DNA of 62,176 nt from NCBI GenBank assembly GCA_016795425.1, contig JAEUHG010000039.1, positions 1 to 62,176 of the forward strand, given 5' to 3'. Below, one piece after another: positions 35,595-44,879 of this stretch (position 1 is its first letter; each line of letters starts with the position of its first letter). The stretch is from Verrucomicrobiales bacterium. GTDB taxonomy: Bacteria > Verrucomicrobiota > Verrucomicrobiia > Limisphaerales > CAIMTB01. The position numbers and the translations under genes were made by a program. The notes beneath the pieces are model-generated. The model worked only from the letters and a program-made list of their open reading frames with translations. It was not told the DNA's origin and made no database searches.

Positions 35595-35706
35595 TTCCGT
35601 TTCCGGGACCGGCTGGATTCTTCGTTTCGAGTCGCGCCGCGGAATTGTGAACAACCCGTAGAGCGGTTGCTTGCACCGGGACGCCTCGCGCTTGGAGAAT
35701 TCAGTC

Positions 35707-38700
35707 ATGTCCCACGCGGACTTTGTTCACCTGCACCTGCACACGGAGTATTCGTTGCTCGACGGCGCCTGTCGCCTGGACCGGTTGATGGAGCGCGCGG
35801 CTCAATTGAAGTTCCAATCCCTGGCCATCACGGATCACGGGGTGCTATACGGCGCGATTGATTTCTATCAGGCCGCGCGCAAGGCCGGGATCAAGCCCAT
35901 CATCGGCTGCGAAGTCTACGTGGCACCAGGTAGTCGCCATGAAAAAAAGGGAGGGAACGGAGCACGCGATGTCTATCATCATCTGGGATTGCTTTCCAAG
36001 GACCTCGCGGGTTACCGGAATCTCATCCGTTTGGTGACCGCGGCTCATCTCGAGGGGTACTATTACAAGCCGCGCATCGACAAGGAATTGCTGGCGGCGC
36101 ACCGAGACGGACTGGTGGTGATGTCGGGCTGCCTGGCCAGCGAAATCCCATCCCTCATTCTGGCCGACCAACTGGATGCCGCCCGGGATACCATCGACTG
36201 GTTCAAGCAGGTCTTCGGGGCGGAGAACTTTTACCTCGAACTGCAGAACCACGGAATTCCCGAGCAGGCGAAAGTGAATCGCCACCTTATCCCCTGGGCC
36301 CGCGAGTTCGGCTTGCACCTGGTGGCCACCAACGACGTCCACTACGTCAATCGTGAACATTGGCAGGCGCACGACCTTCTGATCTGTATCGGCACGCAAT
36401 GCCACCGGGATGACCCGAAGCGCATGCGGTACCAACCCGAGCAGTTTTTTCTGCGATCGGCCGACGAGATGAAGGCGCTCTTTTCGGAGGTCCCCGACGC
36501 CATTCAGAACACCTGCCGCGTTGCCGAGCAATGCAATCTCCAGATTGATTTCGGGCGCTTGCATTACCCGGTCTTTGCTCCGCCGGAGGGATTCACTCGC
36601 GAAGGTTACCTTCGGCAGATGCTGGCGGAAGGACTCGCCCGGCGTTATGGCATCCACGCCCGCGTCGTGGGTGCTGAGTTCGTCATCGATCGAGTCGAGG
36701 ATTACTCGAGACTGCCGGGATCGCCGACGACCTCAGGAGAAGAGCGGCCGGAGGAACTGGATCGGGAGGCGGCTGAGAAAGCGGCGTTGAAGCCAATTCT
36801 GGACCGGCTGAGCCTCGAATTGGAGGTCATCGAGAAGACCGGGTTTGTCAGTTACTTCCTAATTGTCGCGGATTTCGTCCGGCATGGACGCAGCATGGGG
36901 GTGAGTTGCGTGGCTCGTGGTTCCGCCGCCGGGTCCCTGGTTACCTACCTTCTCGAGATCGCCAATGTTGATCCCATCCGGTACGGACTGCTGTTTGAAC
37001 GGTTCCTCAATCCGGAGCGCGTGAATCCTCCGGACATTGACATTGATTTCGCGGACGACCGTCGAGCCGACGTGATCAACTACGTTCGTCAAAAATACGG
37101 CGACGATTGCGTCGCGCAGATCATCACCTTCGGCACGATGGGCGCGAAATCCGTCATTCGGGACGTGGGCCGGGTGCTGGGCATGAGCTATGGCGAATGC
37201 GATCGGCTCGCCAAGATGATCCCCAACGAGCTGAAGATCACGCTGGAGGAATCTCTCGCCAAGTCGCCCGACCTCAAGGGCGCTTACGAGAATGAACCGC
37301 AAACCCGCGAGTTGATTGATTTCGCGGTGGTCCTCGAGGATCTCACCAGGAATTCGTCGGTGCATGCCGCCGGGGTCGTGATCGGGGACCAGCCGCTGGT
37401 CAATCTGCTGCCGCTCAAGCGGGACGAAGATGGGGTCATTGTCACGCAGTATGCCATGGGCCCGGTGGGCGATCTCGGTCTCCTGAAGATGGATTTTCTG
37501 GGACTGAAGACGCTCACAGTCCTTCGCAATACTTGTGAAATGGTGGAGCGCACCCGTGGAATCGCGATCGATTTGGAGCGCCTGCCTCTGGACGACGCGC
37601 GCACCTACGACCTGCTCAATCGCGCCCAGACCCTCGGCGTGTTCCAATTGGAATCGGGTGGTATGCGCGATCTCTGCCGGAGGTTTCAGATCGCCTCTGT
37701 CGAACACATCACGGCGTTGGTGGCGCTTTACCGGCCCGGTCCAATGGACCTTATCCCGGACTTCATCGAACGCCGTCATGGGCGTGCCACCGTGGAGTAC
37801 GTGCATCCGTTGCTCGAGAGCATCAGCCGCGAGACCTACGGTGTGCTGATTTACCAGGAACAAGTGATGCAGTCGGCCCAGATCCTCGCCGGTTACACCC
37901 TGGGTGGTGCGGATCTGCTGCGGCGCGCCATGGGCAAGAAGAAGCCCGAGGAGATGGCCAAACAACGGGCCATCTTTGTCGAGGGGGCCGCCCGTGTGAA
38001 CCGCATTCCGGCGGCGCAGGCCAACCAAATCTTCGACATCCTGGAGAAGTTCGCGGGCTACGGATTCAACAAATCGCACGCCGCGGCCTACGCGCTGGTT
38101 GCCTACCAGACCGCCTACCTGAAGGCCAATTACCCGGTGGAATTCTTCTGCGCCATGATGACCAACGATATGGCGGACACGGACAAACTGGCGGAATACA
38201 TTGCCGAGGCTCGCACGGCAGGCATTGCGATGCTGCCCCCGGACCTTAACACCTCAGACGTTTATTTCATGCCGGAGAAGCCCGCCGCCGAGACCGACGG
38301 CCATGGAGAGGCGGAGACTTTGGCCATCCGTTTCGGTTTGGCCGCCATCAAAGGGGTAGGCGAGGTGGCTGTGCAGAATGTGCTCGAAGCGCGCCGTGCC
38401 GGTGGACGGTTCAAGTCTTTGGATGATCTTTGTGAACGCATTGATACGCGCGCCGTGAATCGGAAGGTGCTTGAAGCGTTTGTGCGCTGTGGCGCCTGCG
38501 ATTCCCTCGGCGGATCCCGCGCCGGTCTCTTCGCCGCCATCGACCGCGCCCTGGCTCGAGGACAAGAAGTGGCCCAGGACCGAGTCCGCGGGCAGGCGTC
38601 GCTCTTCGAAATGTTGGGAAACGACACCAGCCAAAAGCCGCAGAAGGCGGGGGAAGTGCTCGAATGGTCGCCCGGTGAACGCCTTTCCGCGGAGAAGGAA

Positions 38701-39366
38701 TTGCTGGGTTTTTACGTCACCGGGCATCCGTTGGATCCTTACCGTATGGTGCTGGAAGTCTACGGACTGACGGACACGCTTCGGTTGGGATCGCTTCCCA
38801 ACAGGTCCGTCACCCGCCTCGGCGGCATCATCTCCGCCGTGCAACAGGGGTTCTCCAAGAAATCCGGCAAGCCTTATGCCCTGCTGACCTTGGAGGACCT
38901 CCAAGGCTCGGTGCAAATGCTCTTCCTCAACGAAGCGTTCGACAATTACCGCGACCAGTTCGTGGTGGGGAGGCCCGTCTTTGTGATCGGGGAAGTGGTG
39001 GCCGGCGACGATCGCCCCAAGATCTTCCCGCAGGAAGTCTATCCGTTGGAACAAGCTCCGCGGCGACTCACACGGCAGGTCCATATCCGGTTGCCAGCCG
39101 CGGGCGTTTCCTCGTTGCAGTTGAAGGCCACCCGGGATTTGGTGTCGGCCCATCCGGGGGCGTGTCCCCTTTTTCTGCGGTTTCAAAGATCCGACGGCAG
39201 CGTGGCGTTCGTGGAGGCCAATGACCGGTATCGGGTCAGTCCATCGATGGAACTTCAGCAGGCCGTCGAGTCGCTCCTGGGACCCACCACCTACTTTGCC
39301 AAGGCGGATCCTACCCTTCCCGAACGTCCTCGACGCCGCTGGGAACAGTCGTCGGAAAGCAACTGA
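35707..39366 (+). CDS. dnaE: DNA polymerase III alpha subunit
   Basis: Replicative polymerase catalytic subunit. The 1219 residues from ATG 35707 (MSHADFVHLHLH) begin with an intact PHP domain (HLHLHTEYSLLDG, ITDHG), which may proofread. The catalytic aspartates lie in PPDIDIDFAD near residue 445, followed by the GYGFNKSHAAAYALVAYQTAYLK stretch region near 785-805. Helix-hairpin-helix and a C-terminal OB domain (RLGGIISAVQQGF) complete it. Length and order fit the DnaE1 class. It follows recJ on the same strand and is not overlapped. Confidence 0.97.
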   Translation: MSHADFVHLHLHTEYSLLDGACRLDRLMERAAQLKFQSLAITDHGVLYGAIDFYQAARKAGIKPIIGCEVYVAPGSRHEKKGGNGARDVYHHLGLLSKDLAGYRNLIRLVTAAHLEGYYYKPRIDKELLAAHRDGLVVMSGCLASEIPSLILADQLDAARDTIDWFKQVFGAENFYLELQNHGIPEQAKVNRHLIPWAREFGLHLVATNDVHYVNREHWQAHDLLICIGTQCHRDDPKRMRYQPEQFFLRSADEMKALFSEVPDAIQNTCRVAEQCNLQIDFGRLHYPVFAPPEGFTREGYLRQMLAEGLARRYGIHARVVGAEFVIDRVEDYSRLPGSPTTSGEERPEELDREAAEKAALKPILDRLSLELEVIEKTGFVSYFLIVADFVRHGRSMGVSCVARGSAAGSLVTYLLEIANVDPIRYGLLFERFLNPERVNPPDIDIDFADDRRADVINYVRQKYGDDCVAQIITFGTMGAKSVIRDVGRVLGMSYGECDRLAKMIPNELKITLEESLAKSPDLKGAYENEPQTRELIDFAVVLEDLTRNSSVHAAGVVIGDQPLVNLLPLKRDEDGVIVTQYAMGPVGDLGLLKMDFLGLKTLTVLRNTCEMVERTRGIAIDLERLPLDDARTYDLLNRAQTLGVFQLESGGMRDLCRRFQIASVEHITALVALYRPGPMDLIPDFIERRHGRATVEYVHPLLESISRETYGVLIYQEQVMQSAQILAGYTLGGADLLRRAMGKKKPEEMAKQRAIFVEGAARVNRIPAAQANQIFDILEKFAGYGFNKSHAAAYALVAYQTAYLKANYPVEFFCAMMTNDMADTDKLAEYIAEARTAGIAMLPPDLNTSDVYFMPEKPAAETDGHGEAETLAIRFGLAAIKGVGEVAVQNVLEARRAGGRFKSLDDLCERIDTRAVNRKVLEAFVRCGACDSLGGSRAGLFAAIDRALARGQEVAQDRVRGQASLFEMLGNDTSQKPQKAGEVLEWSPGERLSAEKELLGFYVTGHPLDPYRMVLEVYGLTDTLRLGSLPNRSVTRLGGIISAVQQGFSKKSGKPYALLTLEDLQGSVQMLFLNEAFDNYRDQFVVGRPVFVIGEVVAGDDRPKIFPQEVYPLEQAPRRLTRQVHIRLPAAGVSSLQLKATRDLVSAHPGACPLFLRFQRSDGSVAFVEANDRYRVSPSMELQQAVESLLGPTTYFAKADPTLPERPRRRWEQSSESN

Positions 39367-39463
39367 CAGCCAACCGCTGGATCGGGAACGACGAGGGCTT
39401 CGTGGGAACTGGCCAGGAAGCGAACCTTGCCGTCATTGGCGTTTTGAGGCGAGTGTCGAGGTC

Positions 39464-39847
39464 ATGGATGTCGTCAACCTTGGTGACCCCACTCCGTTTA
39501 AGACCCTCGACGGTTCGGAAATTGTCGAACTACTCGCGCACCGCAACTCGTGCATTCGGAACCAGAGTCTTGCCGAGGCCCGAGTCCCCGTGGGAGGAGC
39601 CACCCAGGCCCACTATCATCGGCTCGCGGAGGAGATCTACTTCATCACGGAAGGCAGAGGTCGCATTCGATTGGGCACCGAGGAGCGGGATGTCGCGGAA
39701 GGCGACGCCATCGCCATCCCTCCGGGCACCATCCACAAGTTGTGGAATACCGGACAAGGGATACTTCGACTCCTTTGCTGCTGCGCCCCCGCGTATCAGC
39801 ACGCGGATACGGTGCTGACCGAAACGCCTGGATCCAACAGGCTCTGA
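39464..39847 (+). CDS. Small cupin-domain protein
   Basis: Single-domain cupin of 127 residues, probably a metal-bound sugar-binding or isomerase-like protein. The two cupin motifs are visible: G-GATQAHYHRLAEEIYFITEGRGRI with His-X-His and Glu, and PPGTIHKLWNTG with the third His. ATG 39464 is preferred to an in-frame upstream extension that follows dnaE without clear coding character. Substrate unknown. It is convergent with the BY-kinase gene. Confidence 0.78.
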   Translation: MDVVNLGDPTPFKTLDGSEIVELLAHRNSCIRNQSLAEARVPVGGATQAHYHRLAEEIYFITEGRGRIRLGTEERDVAEGDAIAIPPGTIHKLWNTGQGILRLLCCCAPAYQHADTVLTETPGSNRL

Positions 39848-39878
39848 GGAACGCCGCCTGCCCGGTGAGGCATCGGAG

Positions 39879-42035
39879 CTAGGTCTTCGCCGTCGGATTG
39901 CGGCTCGCCTCCGACTTCTTGGAAGTCGGTTCCGTCCGATAATGCGAGTAGTACTGGTTCTGGTAGTAGTAGTACGAGTAGTAGTACGAGTCGCGGCCCT
40001 CGAAATCGATGTCGTTGAGCAACACTCCGACCACCTGAATGCCAGCGTCCTGAATCCGTTGAACGGAACGGCGCGCGTGCTCACGGCGGATCTTCTTGAA
40101 CTTCATCACGTACAGGATGCCATCGGATTTCGCACCCATGACCAGCGGATCGCTGACGGCGCTGATGGGCGGGCAGTCAATGACCACACGATCGTAGCGT
40201 TGCCGCAACTCGCCCAGCAGCTTCTCCATCTGAGGCGTGTCGAGGAGTTCGGAGGGATTGGCTGGAATCGGACCGCAAGCGATGACGTCGAGATTAGGTA
40301 CGTCGGATTTGTGGGTGATGTCGTCCAGTTGCACCTTGGGATCCTGGAGGTAGTCCGCCAATCCCACCGGCGCATGAATCTGAAAGGCCTTGTGCACCGA
40401 TGGCCTGCGCAGGTCGGCGTCCACCAGTACCGTCTTCGAACCGGATTGCGCGGTAACGATGGCGAAATTGGAGGCGCAAAGGGATTTGCCCTCGGACGGA
40501 ATGCTGCTGGTGACCCCAAATACGCGCATCTTGTCGGCGCGTGCCGCGAGGGAAATGGCGGCGCGCAAGGTACGAAAACTCTCCGCGGCTGAGGACCTCG
40601 GATGGAGATGCGCGTGAAGATCGCGCTCGTGGAGATTGCCCGCCTTGATGTTGGGCACATAACCAAGGAACGGCAGGTTGAGGTAGTTCTCGATGTCGTC
40701 CTGGCTCTTGATGGAATCATCGAGGTAATTGACGAAGAAGGCGAGACCCAGGCCGACGCCCAATCCGCCAACGATGCCGAGCAGGAGGATCACGGACGTG
40801 CGAGGTTTGACCGGCACGAGGGGGCGGGGAGCTTCGTCGACAATCCTCATGTTATTGACCGAGTTGGCTCCGGAAACCTCCATTTCCTGGTAGCGGGCGA
40901 GCAGGCTGTTGTAGAGCGACTTGGTCTGCTCGGCTTGGCGCGCCAGTACATCGTATTCGATGCGCAGGCGGTTGTGTTCCAGAAGGGCCTTCTGCTTCTC
41001 CTCGAGCATTTCCTTCATGCGCCGCTCGGTGGCGGAGGCGATCATCGCCCGGTTGCCGATGGATTCGTAAATCCTCTGTGACTCCGCTTCCATGCTGTGC
41101 CTGAGTGACTCGATGTCACTGCGGGCTTGGATGACGGTGGGCCATTTCTCCTTGTAGCGACTCAACAGGCCCTGAAGGACCGCTTCCTTCTCGGCGAGGC
41201 GGACCTTGAGTTCGCGAATGGCAACGTTTTGCGCGACATCCGGGATGGCGTCGAGATTGGTGCCTCCGTTCACCATACGCATCACCTCCGCGGCGATCTG
41301 CTGGGCGGCGGTGGCGTCGCTCTGGGCGCGGTTGTAATCCGCCTGCGCTTGGATGACCGACTGAAGGACGATGTTCTGGCTCGCCTCCAGGGAAGCCATG
41401 TCGTGGTCTTCCTTGTATTTCTGGAGCTTCTCCTCGGCGTCGCGCACCTGGATCTCCTTGTTCTTCAGTTCCCCTTCCATCCAACCCGCGGCATCCCGGG
41501 CGCGTTGCTGCCGCAGGGACTTGTTATCCAAGACGAAGGTGTTGGCGAGGGTGTTGGCGATGTTCGTCGCCAGATCCGGATTGGTATTCTCCACCCGCAC
41601 ATCGACCAATCGCGTGAGGCGGACCGGAACGATCTGAACTTCGCTGCGGACGGCTCCGATGACGTCCTGAGCCTCGGAGTATGGAGGTATCGTGCTAAGT
41701 TTGAGTTCTTCGACAACCCGGCGGAAAAGGCTCGGGCTTTGAAGATTCTTGTACTGCGTCTGGAGGTAATCTTGTTCGCGGCCGGTGTTCAGAATCAATT
41801 CCCTGGCCGAAAACAGCCCCTCGGACTCGCGGTCGATCTGAATGGTCGCCGTCGCACGATATATTTTAGGAGCGCGCAGCAGGTACAGACTGGACGCGAG
41901 AATGCAGAAGAAGAAGCCCAGGACGACGAGCCATCGTCGTTCCAAAATCACCTGCCAGTAATGACGCAGGTGGACCTTGGCCTCGGCGCTGAGGATTCCA
42001 CGACTCGTGCTATCGGAAGATTCCATAGGGATCAC
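39879..42035 (-). CDS. Exopolysaccharide chain-length regulator and tyrosine autokinase (Wzc-like)
   Basis: Bitopic inner-membrane protein that controls polysaccharide polymerisation and export by cycles of tyrosine autophosphorylation. The 718 residues comprise a Wzz domain with TM1 (about 34-54) and a long coiled coil (about 195-390). TM2 lies near 425-445, and a BY-kinase domain has Walker A TSSIPSEGKS (about 510), Walker A' VLVDADLRRP, and Walker B VVIDCPP. The C-terminal cluster from about residue 683 holds nine closely spaced tyrosines (YYY, YYYY, YY) plus one more, the autophosphorylation tail. It is last in the export operon. Confidence 0.94.
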   Translation of the reverse strand: MIPMESSDSTSRGILSAEAKVHLRHYWQVILERRWLVVLGFFFCILASSLYLLRAPKIYRATATIQIDRESEGLFSARELILNTGREQDYLQTQYKNLQSPSLFRRVVEELKLSTIPPYSEAQDVIGAVRSEVQIVPVRLTRLVDVRVENTNPDLATNIANTLANTFVLDNKSLRQQRARDAAGWMEGELKNKEIQVRDAEEKLQKYKEDHDMASLEASQNIVLQSVIQAQADYNRAQSDATAAQQIAAEVMRMVNGGTNLDAIPDVAQNVAIRELKVRLAEKEAVLQGLLSRYKEKWPTVIQARSDIESLRHSMEAESQRIYESIGNRAMIASATERRMKEMLEEKQKALLEHNRLRIEYDVLARQAEQTKSLYNSLLARYQEMEVSGANSVNNMRIVDEAPRPLVPVKPRTSVILLLGIVGGLGVGLGLAFFVNYLDDSIKSQDDIENYLNLPFLGYVPNIKAGNLHERDLHAHLHPRSSAAESFRTLRAAISLAARADKMRVFGVTSSIPSEGKSLCASNFAIVTAQSGSKTVLVDADLRRPSVHKAFQIHAPVGLADYLQDPKVQLDDITHKSDVPNLDVIACGPIPANPSELLDTPQMEKLLGELRQRYDRVVIDCPPISAVSDPLVMGAKSDGILYVMKFKKIRREHARRSVQRIQDAGIQVVGVLLNDIDFEGRDSYYYSYYYYQNQYYSHYRTEPTSKKSEASRNPTAKT

Positions 42036-42074
42036 GCACTGGTTGAGTTCGATCGGTCGCCGGCTGCCTGGTCG

Positions 42075-42689
42075 TTAAATCCTCGATTCCGGGACGAAGA
42101 TGACGTCCCCGGGTTCGACATAGACTGTCTTTTCCGGGTTGCGAAGGTCCTCAACGCTGAAGCGCATCGGTTCCGCACGGCCGGACCGGGTCAATTGGAT
42201 GTCGCTCGTCCTGGCAAGGCGAGTGAAGCCACCGGCGGACGTGATGGCTTCAATGACGGTCAGCCGCCTCTCGGGCGGGATATCAATCAATCCAGGCCGG
42301 TTTACCTGACCGAACACGGAGATTTGTTGTTTGCGAAACTCCTTCACCTGGACCAGGACCTGGGCGTTGACCAGGTAATCGGCTTCGAGCATGGCTTTGA
42401 GTTCGGTCTGAATCTCGACGGTGGTGCGTCCGGCGGCTTTGACGGCCCCAATGAAGGGAAACGACACCTCGCCGCTGGAGGACACCCGAAACTCTTTGGC
42501 GGACAGTTGAGGTTCGTTGACCACCTCGATGATCAGGATGTCGGTTGGCTGAACTCGGTAGGAGTCCGATATCAGGTTCTTGGGCGACTCCGCACCGCGG
42601 GCGGTCAGGAATATGCCCAGCACCAGACCCAAGGCTCCGGCGTTCCTAATAGCCCGCCAGCAGGCGCAGACTGAATCGATGAACTTCAT
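42075..42689 (-). CDS. Polysaccharide export protein, Wza-like with SLBB domain
   Basis: Outer-membrane or periplasmic channel component for exopolysaccharide. From ATG 42689 the 204 residues begin with a signal-like N-terminus (hydrophobic about 18-30). A Poly_export domain (DSYRVQPTDILIIEVVNEP) and an SLBB-like domain (ISVFGQVNRPGLIDIP) follow. No lipobox cysteine is evident at a typical position. The start overlaps the end of the barrel gene by 44 bases, and the BY-kinase follows after about 40 bases, so the three form one operon. Confidence 0.88.
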   Translation of the reverse strand: MKFIDSVCACWRAIRNAGALGLVLGIFLTARGAESPKNLISDSYRVQPTDILIIEVVNEPQLSAKEFRVSSSGEVSFPFIGAVKAAGRTTVEIQTELKAMLEADYLVNAQVLVQVKEFRKQQISVFGQVNRPGLIDIPPERRLTVIEAITSAGGFTRLARTSDIQLTRSGRAEPMRFSVEDLRNPEKTVYVEPGDVIFVPESRI

Positions 42690-43995
42690 AATTCGGTACC
42701 GCTGCAAGGTTGTCCTCGTACATCAGGAAATCATATCCGGCCGTCACCGTGAACCATGGTTGCCATCGGTAGGCCAGGCGCGCGCCGATGCCACCCAAGT
42801 GGTCCACGCGCTTCACCAACGGGCCCGACGGATCCCTGCCGAAATCGCGGACTTCGCGGTCATAGTCGTCGATTTGATAGTACCCGTCCAGCATCGCTGT
42901 CCAGCGGCCTTGCGTTCCAAATTCCTGGCGGATGGAGACGGTTGGACGATGGGCGTTGTAAATGTATCCCAGAGCCTCGCGGGAAACTTCGATCCAGTGC
43001 CGATAACCCACCGACAGGCTGGTCTTCGCCCTCGGGCGCCATTGCATCAGCAGGTTGGCCACCCAGCCGTCGGGCACATCCGTGCCGTCGGCATACTCCC
43101 GGATCTCATACCCGCCGGAGACGATGCCGGTCAGTTTGGGGGTGAAATCGCCTTCTGCCCCAATCACGAAGTTGTAGTAGTTGAGGTCCGGGGCTTCCCG
43201 CGCAAGGGTGTTGTTCCGTTCCAGCGAACTGATGCCGGCGGTCGCTTCCGGATAAAGGGTGATCTTCTCCGAGGGCCGGTATCCGAACCGGACCCCGCCT
43301 CCATACGACATGTAGTCGTAGAGGTGGACGGGTTGGCTTGGGCTCGGGGAGGCCTGTGCCAAATCATCCGCATCGTAGTCGGCAAGGTCGAAGAGCCCTT
43401 TGATGCCGAGGACGGTCTTGGGTGAGATCTCGTAGTCCGCGCGCCATTGATCGGACAGCGTCAGGATGCCAATCCGTTCGTCGATGTAGCTGAACGTTCC
43501 GCCAAGGAGGGAACGGCTGGTGTTGAATCGGTCCGTGCCTTCAATGGTCAACTTCGAGAAGCGAAAGCGGCTTTGGTGCGTGATCGTGTGCCCAAGGTCG
43601 TTGAGTTGGTCGTTGTCAGCGTAGAAGGTGCCGTCCAGCGAGTATTTGAGGGATACGTAGCTGGCGGTGCGATCCCCGTAGATACCCAGCAGAGTGGGCC
43701 GGACCGTCGTCACGAGGTCGGCAATGGGATCCGTTTCGTTGAACCGCACATTGGTGTCGTAGGTTTCCACGACTTCCAACTGAGGCCTCAGCGTGATCTT
43801 GCCGAAGTCGTAGACGAGGTATTTCTCGGCATCGAATTCGGCCCTTCCCTCCCATCCCAGCAGCAAGCTCGCACTGGCGAGGCCGCGGAGAGCCGCCTTG
43901 CACCGATCAAAACGCGGGTCAGCGGCTGCGGCGAAGTGGCCGCGAGGGGTGTCGCGTTTGCACGCCAGGGACTTGGAATCGTCAACGCTCGGCAT
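42646..43995 (-). CDS. Outer-membrane beta-barrel protein of the exopolysaccharide locus
   Basis: Predicted barrel of 449 residues with alternating polar/aromatic strands through its length and a C-terminal aromatic ending (FSLRLLAGY) as expected for BamA recognition. A signal-like hydrophobic stretch (ALRGLASASLLLG, about 35-48) precedes a mature start near residue 53. Position next to Wza-like and Wzc-like genes suggests an outer-membrane conduit or accessory porin for polysaccharide. It resembles the large barrels often found in PEP-CTERM/EPS loci, but specific function is unproven. Confidence 0.78.
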   Translation of the reverse strand: MPSVDDSKSLACKRDTPRGHFAAAADPRFDRCKAALRGLASASLLLGWEGRAEFDAEKYLVYDFGKITLRPQLEVVETYDTNVRFNETDPIADLVTTVRPTLLGIYGDRTASYVSLKYSLDGTFYADNDQLNDLGHTITHQSRFRFSKLTIEGTDRFNTSRSLLGGTFSYIDERIGILTLSDQWRADYEISPKTVLGIKGLFDLADYDADDLAQASPSPSQPVHLYDYMSYGGGVRFGYRPSEKITLYPEATAGISSLERNNTLAREAPDLNYYNFVIGAEGDFTPKLTGIVSGGYEIREYADGTDVPDGWVANLLMQWRPRAKTSLSVGYRHWIEVSREALGYIYNAHRPTVSIRQEFGTQGRWTAMLDGYYQIDDYDREVRDFGRDPSGPLVKRVDHLGGIGARLAYRWQPWFTVTAGYDFLMYEDNLAAVPNYEVHRFSLRLLAGY

Positions 43996-44005
43996 CGTGC
44001 CGCCT

Positions 44006-44037
44006 AAAAAAAAGACGCGGGCTGGGTGGCCCGCGTC
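44006..44037 (-). terminator. Strong Rho-independent terminator after the PEP-CTERM gene
   Basis: Nine-bp GC stem (GACGCGGGC with GCCCGCGTC, 6-base loop) at 44014-44037 followed on the minus strand by eight U. It lies 32 bases after the PEP-CTERM stop and 11 bases before the barrel gene start, so it separates the two transcripts. Confidence 0.93.
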
Positions 44038-44068
44038 GATCGAAATTCAAACCTAGACCGGTTCGGTG

Positions 44069-44722
44069 TTACCGACCCGCAGCACGACGCCGCAGGAACA
44101 ACGCGATCCCACCAAGGGCCAGCAACACGCCGGCGCCGGGCTCGGGAACCGCAACCAAGCGGGCACCGAAGTTGGCTTCAAACCCAGGGATTTGAGCCAG
44201 CTCCCAACCGTCGATGGTAAAGCGCCAGATGTCGTTGAAGCTGCTGCCCACGGCCGGCGGATCATACAGCTTCAGGCCGAACTCTTCTCCACCCGCAACG
44301 CCCGTCGTCTTGATCGTCCACGTCAGCGTGTTCGGCAGGGCGATGTTGAGGCTGGCCAAATCGGTGATCGTCACCGGGAAATTGCCGTTGATGATCGGGA
44401 ACGCGGCGCTCTCGTAGAGCAATTCACCTGGCGCCTGCACTCCGAATTCACCCGTCGGCACGCCGTTGTTCGCGTACAAGCGGAGTTTGGCGGTCTCGCC
44501 ACCACCCAATCCGGCAGCAAAATATTCGAAGCTGAACGTGTGGGCGATCCAGCCTCCACCGTCGATGTTGATTTGGTCGCCAAACTCGGACTGGTTCGCA
44601 AAATAGCTGTTCAGCGGGCTGACCGAGTTATCATAGACCACCGTCTGCGCAGCGGCCGACGACGCAATAAGACCCACGACGGCAACACCTTGAATCCACG
44701 AGGCTCGTGCGTTCTTTTTCAT
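44069..44722 (-). CDS. PEP-CTERM sorted exported protein
   Basis: Secreted protein of 217 residues. It has a signal peptide (about 8-26, ending SSAAAQT), a beta-rich middle with no recognised enzymatic motif, and a C-terminal sorting tag. The tag starts VPEPGAG near residue 192, then has a hydrophobic helix and a final RRRAAGR. This is the signal for exosortase, which in known systems works with exopolysaccharide export. Homologous proteins are probably extracellular matrix components. It has a predicted promoter, leader hairpin and strong terminator of its own. ATG 44722 (MKKNARASW) is preferred. No exosortase gene is in the window. Confidence 0.88.
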   Translation of the reverse strand: MKKNARASWIQGVAVVGLIASSAAAQTVVYDNSVSPLNSYFANQSEFGDQINIDGGGWIAHTFSFEYFAAGLGGGETAKLRLYANNGVPTGEFGVQAPGELLYESAAFPIINGNFPVTITDLASLNIALPNTLTWTIKTTGVAGGEEFGLKLYDPPAVGSSFNDIWRFTIDGWELAQIPGFEANFGARLVAVPEPGAGVLLALGGIALFLRRRAAGR

Positions 44723-44754
44723 TAAATCGGTTTGTCTTTCGGGTTGTCGGAACA

Positions 44755-44781
44755 CCAGACCCGCTTGGCGGGGTTGTCTGG
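44755..44781 (-). promoter_or_regulatory. Stem-loop in the 5' leader of the PEP-CTERM gene
   Basis: Two stacked 5-bp helices (CCAGA/TCTGG and CCCGC/GCGGG, with a 4-base bulge and 3-base loop) lie right after the predicted transcription start and about 33 bases before the start codon. A 5'-end hairpin of this kind could stabilise the mRNA; a regulatory role is speculative. Confidence 0.45.
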
Positions 44782-44786
44782 CGAAG

Positions 44787-44815
44787 TTCCTATCGTTCGA
44801 CCGGTAATACGTCAA
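44787..44815 (-). promoter_or_regulatory. Predicted promoter of the PEP-CTERM gene
   Basis: On the minus strand TTGACG (44815-44810) and TAGGAA (44792-44787) are 17 bases apart, about 65 bases before the start codon. With the downstream terminator this marks an independent transcription unit. Confidence 0.45.
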
Positions 44816-44879
44816 CAGTTTTCTGCCCTAAATACCTTGGCTCACGGCTGATTCAGCAAATCCCACTATTGTCCTCCGG

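Noticed and set aside
35671..35706. Earlier start of dnaE at TTG 35671
   Set aside because: The extra residues do not occur in DnaE homologues, which begin just before the HLHLHTEYS motif; ATG 35707 fits better.
41127..42674. A 515-codon plus-strand open frame across the export genes
   Set aside because: It lies opposite the BY-kinase and Wza-like genes and crosses their boundary. No domain or signal is visible.
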